Shown piece after piece: positions 34,400 to 46,599 of a stretch of 64,000 nucleotides of DNA. The position numbers were made by a program, and so were the translations under genes. The notes under the pieces were generated by a model. That model made no database searches. It worked only from the letters and a program-made list of their open reading frames with translations, and had not been told where the DNA came from. Each line of letters starts with the position of its first letter. The first letter of the stretch is position 1. The stretch covers positions 87,949,001 to 88,013,000 of the forward strand of contig CM027383.1 of the NCBI GenBank assembly GCA_015680905.1. Reading direction: 5' to 3'. The stretch is from Coptis chinensis (Eukaryota > Streptophyta > Magnoliopsida > Ranunculales > Ranunculaceae).

Positions 34400-35795
34400 A
34401 GGTGCATTGTTGAGTTCAAAGGTAGTGTTTGTTGGATGGCTTAGGGTTTGGAATTGTTTGTCTAGGAAACACACCTTTCTGACTCTTGTCTTGCGCTAAT
34501 AGTTGAAGCGATTGTTGGATAGACATCAGTATTTGAGATTGTTGGTTCATGTAAGCCAAGAAAGTCTCACTCGTCTTATCGGTAGCAAGTTGCACAGGTG
34601 GTGCAACAGGGACTAGTTCATGGTTATTGCTGAGAGGTTGAGGATGATAGTCGTAACTTGGATTGGCTGGAACAAGGATGCGGTTAGGATTGGAATTACT
34701 TGGAAACTGATTTTGACTTTGTTGGTACTACTGATTATTTTCTTGACGGTATGGAATATAGTTGGTGGATGGTCTAACAAGTGAAACATGTGGATTGGTG
34801 AAACTTGGAGGAGCCAACTATTAGGTATTTGGGCGCTAAGCGAAATTCGGATTTTGTCTCCAAGGTGCATTAGGGATGTTGAATGCATAAGCCTCTTCTA
34901 AAGGTTGTGAAGAGGAGGCATATAACAAGAGACAATACGCATCAGGATGGTCAGGACTTAGACAAAGAATACATGGGGAGGTGTTAACATTCATGACTTG
35001 TTTTGGGTTTTAGTCGTTTACTTGAACTGCGAGGGCATCTACATTTTTAGTCAGGGATTCTATCAGATTTTTAATTTGGGATCGGGTTTTACCTCAAAGA
35101 CATATGTAGCTTTTGTAATAGTGTCCTTAGATAATCTAGAAGAATCAGTGTTACCCTAATGAGTACCTCTCGTTGCTTTTTTTTCAAGAAAATTGTAGGC
35201 CTCAGTAGCTCCTTTGTCCATGAAGTAACCGCCGTTCATTATATCGAGTGTTTCTTTTTGATGATTGGAAAGTCCGTTAAAGAATGAATGAACAAGGATA
35301 GCAGTGTCGAACTGATGATGGGGACATTCTAAAGAAGATCGGTAAAACGACTCCATGCTTTTGTAACGGATTCATGGGGATGCTGGCGAAAGAATTGGAT
35401 CTTCTTAAGCATTTCCGTATTTTTCTTCTGAGTGTAAAATTTGCCATGAAAGACTGCACAAGTTTGTTCCATGTGTCTAGGGATTGTGGTTGTTGTCCGG
35501 CTAGCCAAACTGAAGCTTTAACTGCTAAAGTGAAAGGAAGCAACCTTAGCAAGAACTGTTCATTAGAGACGAATGGATGTTGAAATGTGGTAGCTACTTG
35601 CTGAATCTTACGAAGGTGATTGAATGATTTCTCATGGTCTAAACCATGATAAACAGGTAGCAATCCAAAAACATTGGGCGGGATTCAAAAATCACCCGCA
35701 ATATCCTCGAGTTTGATGCAGGAAGAAGGTCCTTCTTGTAAGGCAGTATAGAAGTCCGAAAGGGACTTCTCAACTGGTAGAGTTTCGTCTGCCAT
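34400..35795 (-). pseudogene. Element D gag
   Basis: The ATG at 35795-35793 begins MADETLPVEKSLSDFYTALQ, parallel to the gag start of element A (both have a SLxDFYxAL segment). Capsid-domain blocks follow: VYHGLDHEKSFNHLRKIQQV, FTLAVKASVWLAGQQPQSLD and WNKLVQSFMANF; then, after a frameshift, FRMSP-like and FDTAILVHSFFNGLSNHQKE and YNFLEKKATRGTH. The C-terminal part to about 34400 is Asn/Gln/Ser-rich and fragmented. Confidence 0.82.
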
Positions 35796-35930
35796 AACGA
35801 ATGGAAGTAATGGCGACAAAGGATTTTGATGAATTTTATTAACATATGAAGAACTAACTTTGTTGAGGTGAGAACTTAAGCAATTTCCTATCGTATTTTC
35901 TCCGACGATAAGTATGTTCAAATTCTTTAT

Positions 35931-36628
35931 TATTACCAGACCTTAATCTCATGCAAGCATAAAATTCGATCTGATGCACAAAAGGAAGTTATTATTACTT
36001 GAATTTTATTATTTTCCTAAGCATTAGAAGTGAACAACGTAGGCCTAAGCTAATGCTAGCGTAGCAGTGAAGCAAGGAATACGTGTGCATAAACCAACAA
36101 TCAGGTCACATGAAAGATATGAGGGAGGTTCTCCATGCAAGCACGGTCCTAATTAAGGAACCTTAATCTTTCAAGTTTCCTAGATACCTTTGGAATATGT
36201 TTAAAAGTTATGTGATTTTTAATACAAAAGTAATGCTTTCAGTATATAACCCTATCAATTACAGCCTCTAAACTTACAATATCACTAAGATGAAAATACT
36301 AAATGTGCACGTACACTTGATTTGGTGCTAGCTTTGGCCAATGAAAGAACTTGTTCAAGTACCATGAGCAAAAATCTCAATTTCTACCATGATAGGAATA
36401 TTTAAGAGGCCTCAAAAACATTAATATATATATAGCTCAAAGATTTTGGTTCTATCTATTAGCTGCAGAAGTGTATAATAAGCATTTATACAAATAGTTT
36501 ACAACTGTTACAAGCAGCCAACACTTAATATTTTAATACTCTTTCTTGCATGCCCTATAAAACTTATAATGCCAACAGAGAGGAAACACAAAGAAATGAA
36601 AATGTATTGCATAATCAATTGGACATCT
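35931..36628. other. Unassigned; possible element D leader plus a 39-bp LTR relic
   Basis: No gene is seen. The bases 36219-36257 (ending AGTATATAACCCTATCA) match the last 39 bp of the solo LTR ending at 37905 with one substitution. Confidence 0.5.
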
Positions 36629-37905
36629 TGTAGGAACCGTTATTCAAAATGCAAAATTTCTACAAACCACGAGAACCACGCGCAGCGGAATTAATGGGTT
36701 CTCATGATTTTGGATTAGAGAACATACCTTTTAGAATCGGCTAAAATATAATCTCTAAGAATCAAAGATTTATCTAATCCGAAATCAACCCCTTGATCTT
36801 CTATTGTATTCCTTTATAACAGATTGGACGTTGTGTGGGCAACGATCCACCAATCCCCTTCTTTCTCACAAAGCTAGATCCAATTTTGGATCTATCTTTC
36901 CTTGCCTCTTTTTCTAATCTAGTGAATAGTGAAAAATGGTTAATCTCGGCCAGAGAGAAAGAGTATTCTATTTATAGGCTACAACAGGGACCATGAGGAG
37001 AAATTAGGGTTGGGCCTCCTGACGGGCTTGGGCTTCCCATGTTTGCCCCGAACACTCGGCCCAAGTCCATCAACAAATGACTTATTCCACTAAAAGTCAT
37101 TGTTGCACTACCACCCTAATCCCAAATTACGTGTCAACGTTTATGGGCTCCATATTATATGCTCGTTGATCTCCCCGTGTTTAAGATATCGAATGTCTGT
37201 TGATTAAGTCAAGTTATTGACAACTACATTAATCAACTTCTTATGTCCTTGAGTAGTACCACTCAACCTCATTGTCATGTCGGAATAAATCCACCTGCAG
37301 GGTTTACATGACAATCTTTTTGAGCTCCTCAAGGGGACATCATCAACCCAACTTTTTGTGGGACACGGATTCCTTTTATAATCAACAGCACACCTTACAT
37401 ACAATGTCATTACCCAATCCATCGAGTTTGTTGATTCAAAAATGAATCTCACTCATTGATGATTTAAAGCAATGTACAATGCATGTAAGTGCCCGTTATT
37501 ATATCCGGATTAGGAGGACAAGCATCCATAATAACAGAAGTGTTTGTTCTCTTATATAGTCAGTATAAAGAGAAACAACCTCACTTGGTCCTGTTCAATA
37601 CACACAAAGTGTACTAGTGTAATCCTATAGTCAAGATAGACTAATACCAGATTATACTACAACCGTACTAATGGTTTGTCCAAATCCATCTAGGTTGTGA
37701 ACGATTACTTATACTTTATAAGGTATGCGATGATATGATCTTACGTGGTGTTCACACCATATCATCTACAACATAAAGTATTAGACACATGCATATAACT
37801 AATAACATATATAATATGCATAACATTTGCCCATATGATTCTCATTCAAAATATAAAGAATTAGAGTTAATACAAAAGTAATGCTTTTAGTATATAACCC
37901 TATCA
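36629..37905 (-). mobile_element. Solo LTR, probably Copia-type, with perfect 5-bp TSD
   Basis: 1277 bp bounded by TGTAGGAACC and CCCTATCA, flanked by CATCT at 36624-36628 and 37906-37910. Read on the minus strand it starts TGATAGGGTTATATACT and AAAAGCATTACTTTTG, a start I associate with plant Copia LTRs, and it contains the 'gcagcggaa' (plus-strand) element common near the end of such LTRs. There are no gag-pol remains on either side. The Copia assignment and orientation are inference from resemblance; the LTR boundaries are directly visible. Confidence 0.8.
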
Positions 37906-37910
37906 CATCT

Positions 37911-40200
37911 ACGTGACAACAAAATTCATCATCAATTAAAGCAAAAAGATGCTGAGTACAAATTCAATTTAAATATCTCACTTTCAGTTGAGCATAACTC
38001 TTGAGTCCGATATCCAATTGCAGCGAAACAAGATTGATAAGAAAATACACACATAACATTAATTTTCTTTGTATAGGTCGTTAAAGCCTAATTGTGACTC
38101 TAACCTTGCCAAAACACAGCTGGAAATCAGTCCAGTGCTGCTGCCTTAGGCAGGCTGCCGCACAATGTTCTCAAATTCTATTAGTGGCTATGAATAAAAA
38201 TGGTTGTTACTTGTTACTTACTTCTCCATTGCATATTCACTCTACAGGGCAGCCAAACATGAGTTCAACCAAGCCTTTGTCCAAGTAGGGTAGTTGATAT
38301 TAGACAATAAGAGGAGGTTGGCAATTGCCTTGCCAATTTCTACATTCTTTCTCGTATTACAACTGATCGGAGATTGAACCACTAATGTTCTGGCAAGGGC
38401 ATATCTTAGTTAACCTAGGTATATATGAATGAATGCTCTCTATTACTCTGAAACACAAAAAGTGCTAATTTCAATGCTACTTACAATACAAAGGGAAACC
38501 ATAAGCTAAAATAAAAAAAGGCAGCCTAAAATGCTACATCAAAGAGGGGACATGACAATGAAAACCATTACTTTGTTCCACCTTAGTGTGAGTTGTACAA
38601 CATTTTATCGATGGACAATAAACAAATTCAGATGGTGCTACTTAGTCGTTGTTAGAAAGAAGATTAACCTGTGTTTAAAATTATATGGATGGCCACATAC
38701 TACTCTTCTTAGAGGTTAGAACTTGCAGATTATAGCTTCTCCCAGCCTGCTAAGTGCGGGCTCAAATTATTTCAAAAGGAACATCTTCATTCAGAAAATT
38801 GGTGCGTTAAGAGAACGGAATACCAACCTAACAAAATTTCAAAGGCAGTTAAATATCAAAGCATATCGACATTTTGCCTACCGAATACCCACTAGAATCA
38901 ATCATCGTTTCTCATAATATGTGCTGACATTATGACAACTAGGTTACATCAAATAAAGGACGGTGTTTTGAGCGAAAAAAAAGAAAAAAAATAATAATTA
39001 AGGTGCAGGCTATGAAAATGTGCATGACATCAACAACGCATCAGACTTAGTACTCCCTAGATGATGTACATTACCTTTTCACATTTTCTTAGTCCATCTA
39101 ACATCTCTGCAGATACTAGAGTCTCTTCAAAGACCATAGGAGCTTCTACTCAACACTAAACGTCAGTTGCATTCATCGCCAGCAGGGATTAATAATTTTA
39201 ATAACCAAGCTCACAATGAGACTCCACTAGCAAAACCTACAACGTTGTATCCAAATTATCAAACTAAGCTTGGCTAAAAGTTAAGACATTACACCAGGCC
39301 ACTATATAAGCAATCAACATGCCACTATAGGCCATCACCAGGCCATTACCTAGCTGTTACATGCCATCACCAAGAGATAGGGATTAGTACAGAACTTGGG
39401 GAGTTGTGGGTTTCATTTTTCAGCATGAACTAAGGTAAGTTAAAATTATCTAGCAACAACAAATGGAAGGGATGGAAGTAGCTAGGAGGTTATACATCCT
39501 GATTCTTGATGCTTTCAAATTCGATATCGAAAGCTACCTTACTAAAGTCTAAACAGATGAAGAACACTTCAAAATACCCCAAATCAATTTTATCGTAATA
39601 TTGTTTGTTTTGTATTGATTAGTATTTTTTTTATACTGTATTGTTTTCTACCTCGTGATTTTTCCCACTTTATTTTTACTTAAGTGTAACCCCTACTACC
39701 ATAGGAGCTCCAATGTTTGATTCTTTAATTACTCAATTTTAGGTCTCCAATGTCTACTTGTAACCACCCTAATTTCGGGTATTTTTACAACAAAATACTC
39801 CAAATGTCTTCAAATTTTGCAGAGATAAATTACAAAGAAAAATTTCTTCAAGTTCAATAACAAGAACCTAATTACAAGAAAAAGGCGACATTGAATTTAT
39901 TCAATAAAGTTTAAGAAATTAAATTAACCAAAACATCAACTTACTTTCTTGAAAAAACCAACCTTGCATTTGTATCTAGAGAGAGAGAGAGAACAGCCTT
40001 GTCTGAAATGAAGAATGCAACTTGAAGAAATCTAAGATGGAGTTAAAGCAGAAACCCTTTTGACAATTGAAAAGAGGGAGTTTCATCACATAGAATTTAT
40101 TTCAAATGAATTTATTTCAAATATTGACATAGTTTCAATATTTATTTTCAATCGTTTTTGCCCTATTTTTAGTTTTATTTGTTTGTTTTTCTAGCGAGTG
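37911..40200. other. About 2.3 kb without a recognisable gene
   Basis: Short ORFs (38094-38288, 38531-38719, 38723-38917 plus) show no motifs. Around 39290-39370 there is a low-order repeat of 'cca(c)tataggcc/ccatcaccagg'. Part may be the interior of the CACTA whose right end is at 40495. Confidence 0.5.
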
Positions 40201-40495
40201 GTTTCGAAAACCCTTTTATCCACGGTAGGTTTGATTTTTCGAAAAACATAAACCACCTTTTTTCGAGAAACAATGGGGTATATGAATATGCAAAAACAAA
40301 CTACCGATATTAGGTGATTACCGTGGTATATGGCAAATTAAATACCACTGTATACTGCAAACAGTGGTATTTGCTTGCACCTAAATTGGGAATGCAAACT
40401 GTACCGTGGTAAATGACTATTAGCCACTGTTATTGGAAAAACAGTGGTATATACCGTTTGACCAACCGTGGTTAATGACCATTTCTGTAGTAGTG
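40200..40495. mobile_element. Right terminus of a second CACTA-like element
   Basis: Ends TTTCTGTAGTAGTG at 40495 (inverted: CACTACTACAGAAA). The preceding 280 bp hold at least seven short repeats of ACC(A/G)(C/T)GGT and its complement (for example 'accgtggta', 'accactgt', 'acagtggta'), typical of CACTA subterminal regions. The matching left end was not found in the window, so the element is truncated or too diverged. Confidence 0.65.
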
Positions 40496-40499
40496 TTTC

Positions 40500-41280
40500 T
40501 TTAAAATGATTGAAGATCAAATAATCCAGATGATATCCTCATCTGTGGTAGAGCCTCCACTTGGAAGATTGAGATATGAAATCTCATTGTTGCACTTTTT
40601 AGCGTTAACATATGTGAAATAAAATTTAGTGCAACATTCTCCAAACTTAAGCCAGTTGGTAATGGCTCTTTGTGCCCACCATAAATTTTCCTCCTGGAAG
40701 AGGCTATTGAACCTTTTGGGCGTAAGAGCTTCTTCTCTTCGCAAAGAAGTTGACCTCTAATTGGGCACATATGTCAACAAGACAATAATGGGTGTCGTTA
40801 ATTTGTTGTTTAAGAGCTCCAAATTTATTTTTATGCCATCTGCGGATTTTACCCCGAAAACAGCTAAGCCCCATCTAGGAAGAATTGGTAGAATAAAATT
40901 GATTTGTATTTTGTGGCCAACTATAATTTACCCAATGATAAAACTCACGATATTTAGTCCAAAAGTTTAAAGTTATGAAAAAATGAGTTTTGGGTTGAGG
41001 ATTACTTGTGAGATCAATCAAGAAAGGTTTGTGATCCGATGAAGTTTTAGGAAGATGTGTAATGACAGCAGATGGAAAGAAGGAAGTTCAACCTGTGTTG
41101 CCTAGGGCTCGGTCTAAGCATTGAGAAATGTAAGCGAGTCCATCTTGTTTGTCAGTCCAAGTGAAAGTAGGACCATGAAACCCTAGATTCCTAAGACTGT
41201 ACGAGTCCATAACACTACACAACTAACTGGTTTGAGCACTAGCTTTCGTACCCATTCACTGAACGAGTGCCATGATAGGT
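40500..41280 (-). pseudogene. LINE ORF2 fragment: endonuclease C-terminus and linker
   Basis: On the minus strand, at about 41210-41010 the frame reads LGFHGPTFTWTDK, ISQCLDRAL and SDHKPFLIDL, the C-terminal half of a plant LINE endonuclease with its catalytic SDH. At about 40745-40510 it continues as RAITNWLKFGECCTKFYF and NLPSGGST, the segment between endonuclease and RT (WLKxGDxNTKFFH). Stops and frameshifts separate them. The fragment is cut on the left exactly at the CACTA terminus (40495), implying that the CACTA inserted into this LINE. Confidence 0.8.
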
Positions 41281-41283
41281 AAT

Positions 41284-41673
41284 CAGAAGAAAAAATAATA
41301 ATAATTATTAAATCACTACATAATCTTTAACAAAAAAAATTAAATCACTACATAATCTTTAAAAAAAAAAAAAAAAAACAAAAAAAGAGAATACCCGTAT
41401 GGGTTTTATGTTTATATTAATATGATGTTTTTTGTGTTTATATTAAGTGCTACTCTAATGGTGAAACTAAAATAGCATGCTTGATAACTATTACACATAA
41501 TATGTTGTTTTAGTTAGCTTCTTGTATCCTTTGGGTTCTCACACAAATAATATCAGTTTTCGGCCATCAACTCAAGTTTTTATGCCCATTTGAAGAATGC
41601 ATGTGCCAAATTAAAGCAATTGTATCATCAATCATTGTTTAAGGTACAACTTCTGATTTTCTCACTTGCATGC
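41284..41673. other. AT-rich spacer with a short direct repeat
   Basis: TTAAATCACTACATAATC followed by TTTAA occurs twice (about 41308 and 41339), followed by an A-run at 41361-41379. Nothing else is recognised. Confidence 0.5.
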
Positions 41674-42392
41674 ATTGTCACCAAATTCAGCATTTTTTTA
41701 AAAAAAAAACACGTTTAAAACCCGTTAATTGGCAAGGCATCCTGTTCTAGTTTAAAACCCGAGTTTCTCAAAATATCGCATTTTAAACTTAAAAAACGTT
41801 TAAAATCTCCCGTTTAAAACTTTATTTTTTTAATCGAAAAAAAAGCGTGAGAAGAAAAATGGGTTTTGGAGTTTACCTTTTTGAAGAGTGAGCATTAGAT
41901 TGACTTATTAAGACAGTTCTATTTTGCTTTGGACTATTAATACTTGGAAATTTTAAAGTTATTCACTTATTTGTAGTACTTCATTATGCAATTATGGTTG
42001 GTAATTAGTAGTATCTTATTTAGGGCCGTGTTTTGGTACTGAATCTAAAACTTTTAGTATTTGGATGAGTAATTGATAATTTGATGCTTTCATGTACTTA
42101 AATTTTCTTTTATTTGTATTTTTATTATTTTTATTTTATGTGCCTATTATTTTTTCCACTCTTATAAAAAATCAAACTCCTTATCTATCGTATTTTTTAT
42201 CATTAGGTTTTACCGTTTCTTTTACGTATTATACATTCTAAATCCGTTTTACTGTTTTAAACCCGTTTTTTATGCCCCACGTTTTTTTACGCTTTTTTTT
42301 CCCGCTTTTTTTTCCGAGACGTTCTGTTTAAAACACGAACTAAGTTTTTATCAAGTACGCCATTTTAAACCTGTCCGGTACTTGGTGACAAT
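41674..42392. mobile_element. Candidate small inverted-repeat (MITE-like) element
   Basis: ATTGTCACCAA at 41674 and its exact inverse TTGGTGACAAT ending at 42392 bound 719 bp. Both subterminal regions are rich in TTTAAAACCCG or its complement (for example 41706, 41749, 41762, 41816; and 42255, 42327, 42363 in the opposite sense). No ORF is present and no target duplication is clear, so the superfamily is unknown. Confidence 0.5.
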
Positions 42393-42510
42393 CCTTATAG
42401 GTAGAATATTTTAAGGACAGACATCAAATATTTTAAGTAAAAAATCTTCATTATTATAAGGACAAACATCACATTGTTTAAAATCCTTTTAAATACAATA
42501 ATTCTACTCT

Positions 42511-42920
42511 TTTATAAATAGGATTTCAAAAGGATACAAAAAAATTTGTTGAGAATATAAAAGACATAGTCATAGCATAATACAAAAGCATCCCATGGCC
42601 GACCTCTTCCAAATCCAAATCTTCCTTAATCTCTTGTTTGCAGCCTCCCATTAAAAATGATCAAACACTTCAATTGTTGCAAGCTAAGGAAGTCCAACAA
42701 TCCATAATCACAAAAGCCTTGCCAGTCATTTTATTAGGAGTTTCTTTTATAACCAATGTCTTTAAAACATCCAGGTGAAACCCAGAGATGGGACGACATT
42801 CAAACAACTTCTATCCACACCACCCTCCATAAGGTTCCCAATGTTTCCAAAAGAATTCTAAAAAGCATTGCAACACACTTCCGTCACAATGCTCCACATT
42901 TTAACGTCTTCTAGCCATCT
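42511..42920 (+). pseudogene. Decayed gene-like stretch with a TATA box, unidentified
   Basis: A TATAAATA box at 42513 precedes an ATG at 42597 by 84 bp. The frame from that ATG reads MADLFQIQIFLNLLFAASH, like a secretory signal peptide, then stops. In a shifted frame the sequence continues NDQTLQLLQAKEVQQSIITK and ALPVILLGVSFITNVFKTS. In a third it reads RWDDIQTTSIHTTLHKVPN and RILKSIATHFRHNAPHFNVF before a stop at about 42913. Long compositionally normal stretches in adjacent frames suggest a frameshifted gene. I recognise no family, and chance cannot be excluded. Confidence 0.3.
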
Positions 42921-45036
42921 TTGTTAGTTGTAAGTCTTACAGTGCTATAGAATTTTAAAGAAAAGCATATAATTCTTAAGTACGTAGTTTATAATTCTAA
43001 CTTATAGTAACCAATAATTTCTACTATAAATCAAACTACAAATTTAAAAAATAGATTAATAAAGTGTGAACATGTGACAATCATCACACTATAAATCTTG
43101 TCACCTATATCAACTCCAAAGTGACTTACATGTATCCATATCCTAAAAGGCTCGTAAGGTCCCCTCAAGGACATGTAAAATATCAAGCAATACATACAAT
43201 GGTTTTAATATCAAATATTTAAACATGGAATGGTATACACTGATTATGCACAAAAACTGTAGTTAAAACATGAGTAATATTGCCAAGAAATTTGGTTGCC
43301 ACACTTTTCATTTTTCAATAATGACATTATGCAACGGACTTAAGGTCCCTATAATAGTTTAGTTCATCATGGGATTGATTAACTGGACAAAGTTTATAGG
43401 ATGAAAGCTCCTATGATTTTGCTTCTTTGAACTACTTTCATGGCTAATGTCAATTCATATTCACAATCATTAAGAAAATTGTTCCCTATTGTCAGGGGCA
43501 ACTAAGAAACTACATTGGTCACAGAAGACCTTGCAGTATTGGTGGCGAGGTGGTATTGAATTTCTTCAATGTCTTGTGGTATACGACATTGGGTGAGCAT
43601 GCTAGCCTGATGCCAGTGGGTGGCATATTTTCAAGTACGCATCAAATGAGAAAGATGTTAATAACTACATAAATGTAATGAGACTGGAATGAAGAAAATC
43701 TATGCATCGGGATTCGCATTGGACGACCTCATAAGTAGGCACATCCTTGGATTCATGTGTACTGACTCTTAGTTACAGCAGTCATTCAAATCTATAATTA
43801 TCAAATGCTAAACAAATCCTTTTAGCCTAACACAATGAATACGTAATGTTAAAGAATAAACCATGGCAAAACAACATACAATAGAGAAGACCATATCTCA
43901 AAAGGAGTTCGATCTTTGTGTTTAGGTATGGATTGCTTCAATTCAATTCAGCACTGTGTTGTGATAATGCAGTATTCTTGGGGACTAATTAATAGATAAA
44001 AATGAGTAAGTAGTACGAAGACACAACATATAACTGACTATATTCATTTTTGTCCAATTACTTAATCTGATGGATTATAAGTCATGGCAAGATAAACAAA
44101 AAATTGCTATAGTGATTGAGCAATGCAAAATTTGTTGCCCAAATTATGACGGTGCATGCAAGAGAGCTACATGGAAAAATAATATATAAAATGGGCAATG
44201 CTCAATACCCCACATTACAAATCAGCTATTCAGATAAGAGCTGGATTTTGACTATAACAATTTTAACATTCATTCAAAGTTAAATTGATACCTTGTTTTC
44301 TTTCTCATTAGGCTTGAAGTCATTCCATGCTATACAAACCATTAGAATCCTTTGAAGCCTTAGCAGCCGGGAATCAAGTGTCACCTGCAAAGAGGTAGTT
44401 GGGAGTTCAGCTTAAATATAATAAGGAAAAAAAGAATAAATCTAAACCTCATGTAATGAATTATTCACAAATCATATTTTGATTTTGCACCTCAATTTTC
44501 ACACATGATACCAAAGCCAACTAATATAAGGACGATATTTTGGAATTTGGATCCATATCACCTTACAAAAAGGGCAATAACAACCTGCATGAGTAGGTTT
44601 TCATATTTCTATTGATGATGTTTGATATCTAAGAGGTTACCATATTATCATAAGAATCTAAGAGGGTTGCAAACTGTTGGCATGCACTAAAACAATAAAC
44701 TATAGATATTTTATTGAATACGATCAGACAACATGTATAGATTATTAAATGAAAAAGCAGATGGAGGGTAACAACTACAAAGATATAAAAATGATGAAGG
44801 TTGTGCATATAATGTCAAGTTCAAAGAACTATAAATGGGAAAGGTCTTTTGATTCTAGACATCAATAATGTCATCATAGTGCCATATCTAGAACAATGAT
44901 TACTTAATGCATTTGTGTCCTAAAGTAATTCCGTTTCTCACCTGGAGGTGCATCATACTCCTTCAAAAACCAAAAATCTATCAACGGTTGTCTCTAGAAG
45001 CATTGATAAGGACATGATGAACATAGAACCATATTA
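42920..45036. other. About 2.1 kb without a recognisable gene
   Basis: AT-rich single-copy-looking DNA. No motif-bearing ORF, TIR or LTR edge was found. A minus-strand frame at about 43640-43390 is open over about 80 codons with one stop, but has no recognisable similarity. Confidence 0.5.
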
Positions 45037-45041
45037 CTTTC

Positions 45042-45275
45042 TATTGAAGTATGTAGAGTCTCATACATTCTATAAGTGTGAGACCGTATCTTATTTAGTA
45101 GTTTCTATTTTGGTGAAACCAATTACCCAGTATAAATATATGAATTGTAAGTTAGAGTAAATATACTCTAAACCCTACCTTCTTCTTGTCCTTCCATCCT
45201 TTCTTCTTTTTCTCTACTTCATCTCTTCAACATAACCAACTAACCACTAAATGAATCTCCTAGCATAATTTAGCA
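45042..45275 (+). repeat. Copia 5' LTR
   Basis: 234 bp, matching 51744-51981 with few differences. It contains a TATAAATATAT box at about 45132 and is immediately followed by the primer site. Confidence 0.92.
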
Positions 45276-45289
45276 TGGTATCAGGAGCC
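45276..45289 (+). other. Copia primer-binding site
   Basis: TGGTATCAGGAGCC directly abuts the LTR. It is complementary to the 3' end of plant initiator tRNA-Met, whose usual site is TGGTATCAGAGC; the copy here has an extra G. Confidence 0.9.
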
Positions 45290-45618
45290 GACTCTGTTTA
45301 GAGAATGCTAAGAGAGAGATCCGCAGTTTCAAGGTTTCAGTTTTAGTATCAGTTGTTGTCTTAGTATTGTTTCGCTTTCACAATCTCTCGGTATTGATAA
45401 AGAGGAGTATGTTAGGTTTTCAAAGGGGGAAGCCGTGGTATCGCCATCTCTCTGTATCTCTCAATTTCTATGTGCAGGCGCGCACGTGCTTGAAGTAATG
45501 TATCTAGCGCTTTCAAGAGCAGTCTTTGAAGGAGTCTTTGAGGCGAGCACGCACCTCGAGTGTCAGATCTCGCAGTCTATCTTCCTTTCCATACAGTGAG
45601 TTTTTTTTTCTCTTTACA

Positions 45619-46560
45619 ATGACTAATATTGTTCCAAAATCCATTGAATTCGGTAATACGTCTATTTTCTCTATTGCTATAACCTCTGTCAAATTGGAGG
45701 GTGTTGCCAATTACCTTCAATGGGCAGAAATAGTTACTGTTTATCTTACTGGAAAAGGTAAGGAAAGTCATCTGACAGATCGCCCAGATGATAAAGGAAA
45801 GACAACCTGAACGAAATATGACATCTTGGTCAAGAATTTTCTATGGAATACTATGGAGAAGGATGTGTGTAATATTGTGCGGTTTTTCAAAACTTTTAAG
45901 GAGATTTAGGAGTATCTACAAGAATCATACTCTCAATCTCAGAATACTTATCGTATCTTTCAGTTGTATGAGAACATCTTTGATCTAACTCAAGGCGATA
46001 TGTCTATCTCTGAGTATTATAATTTTCTTCGTAGCAAGTGGGAAAAACTGAATATTTATCACCCACTTACTACATACATAAATCAGTTGAAGAAACAACA
46101 AGAGGAATTTTGAGTCTCAAAATTCCTATCTGGGTTACGTCCCGAGTTTGCTAATGTGAAAGCCCAAGTTCAAGCCAAATCTACGCTCCCTACTCTGTCT
46201 AAAACATATTCTCGTCTTTCTCGTATCACTGCACCTCCTCCAAAGCACAATGACAGTGCGGCTTTATTGATCCCTCCAAGCAGCAATAATTATAACAATC
46301 CCTCCTCTGGTCGTGGTAATAGAGGTAGAGGGGGTAGAGCCAGTCGTGGACGTGGAGGTGGTCGCAACCAAGGGAGTGGTCGTGGTCGTGGTATGGGTGG
46401 TTTTGATCCTTGTGAGCATTGTGGGTGCACAAATCATAGTTTTGATTTTTGTTGGGATATAACAGGTTGCCCACATTTGCACAAAGCCAACAATGCCACA
46501 GTAATTGATCAGAAAGTGCCCGACTTTCAACAAGTTAAAGAAGACCTTGCAGCCCTGATG
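45619..46560 (+). pseudogene. Copia gag
   Basis: From the ATG at 45619 the N-terminal UBN2-like gag reads VKLEGVANYLQWAEIVTVYL (L-x-G-x-NY-x-W). After stops at 45808, 45908 and 46112 it continues ISEYYNFLRSKWEKL and LSGLRPEFANVKAQ. A Gly/Arg-rich tract follows (46300-46400). A CCHC knuckle at 46410-46455 has C-x2-C-x4-H-x4-C spacing (CEHCGCTNHSFDFC). Three in-frame stops inactivate it. Confidence 0.88.
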
Positions 46561-46599
46561 AAGTGGATACAAGCTATTCCAGTCAGTTCATCGAGTCCA

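Larger units (their letters stand above)
19850..35930 (-). mobile_element. Gypsy element D: old Athila-like retrotransposon, interrupted twice
   Basis: Reading right to left the order is gag (35795-about 34400), protease (34112-33141), reverse transcriptase and RNase H (about 33060-23750 with two insertions), integrase (about 23750-22652) and an ORF3-type ORF (20991-19992). This gag-PR-RT-RH-INT order with a further ORF is that of Athila-like Gypsy elements. A CACTA transposon splits RT at 28945-32782 and a solo LTR splits RNase H at 24024-28045; both junctions restore the frame when removed. Many stops, frameshifts and lost catalytic residues show it is old. Neither LTR is clearly identified; the 5205-5739 relic may be its 3' LTR. 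Confidence 0.85.

Noticed and set aside
43390..43640. Minus-strand frame of about 80 codons with a single stop
   Set aside because: No recognisable domain, splice sites or repeats; consistent with chance.
45276..45289. A tRNA gene near the Copia LTR because of the TGGTATCAGGAGCC sequence
   Set aside because: It is the primer-binding site; no cloverleaf surrounds it, and no tRNA or rRNA gene was seen anywhere in the window.
46226..46572. Minus-strand His/Thr-rich ORFs in the Copia gag region
   Set aside because: Antisense of the Gly/Arg-rich gag tract.
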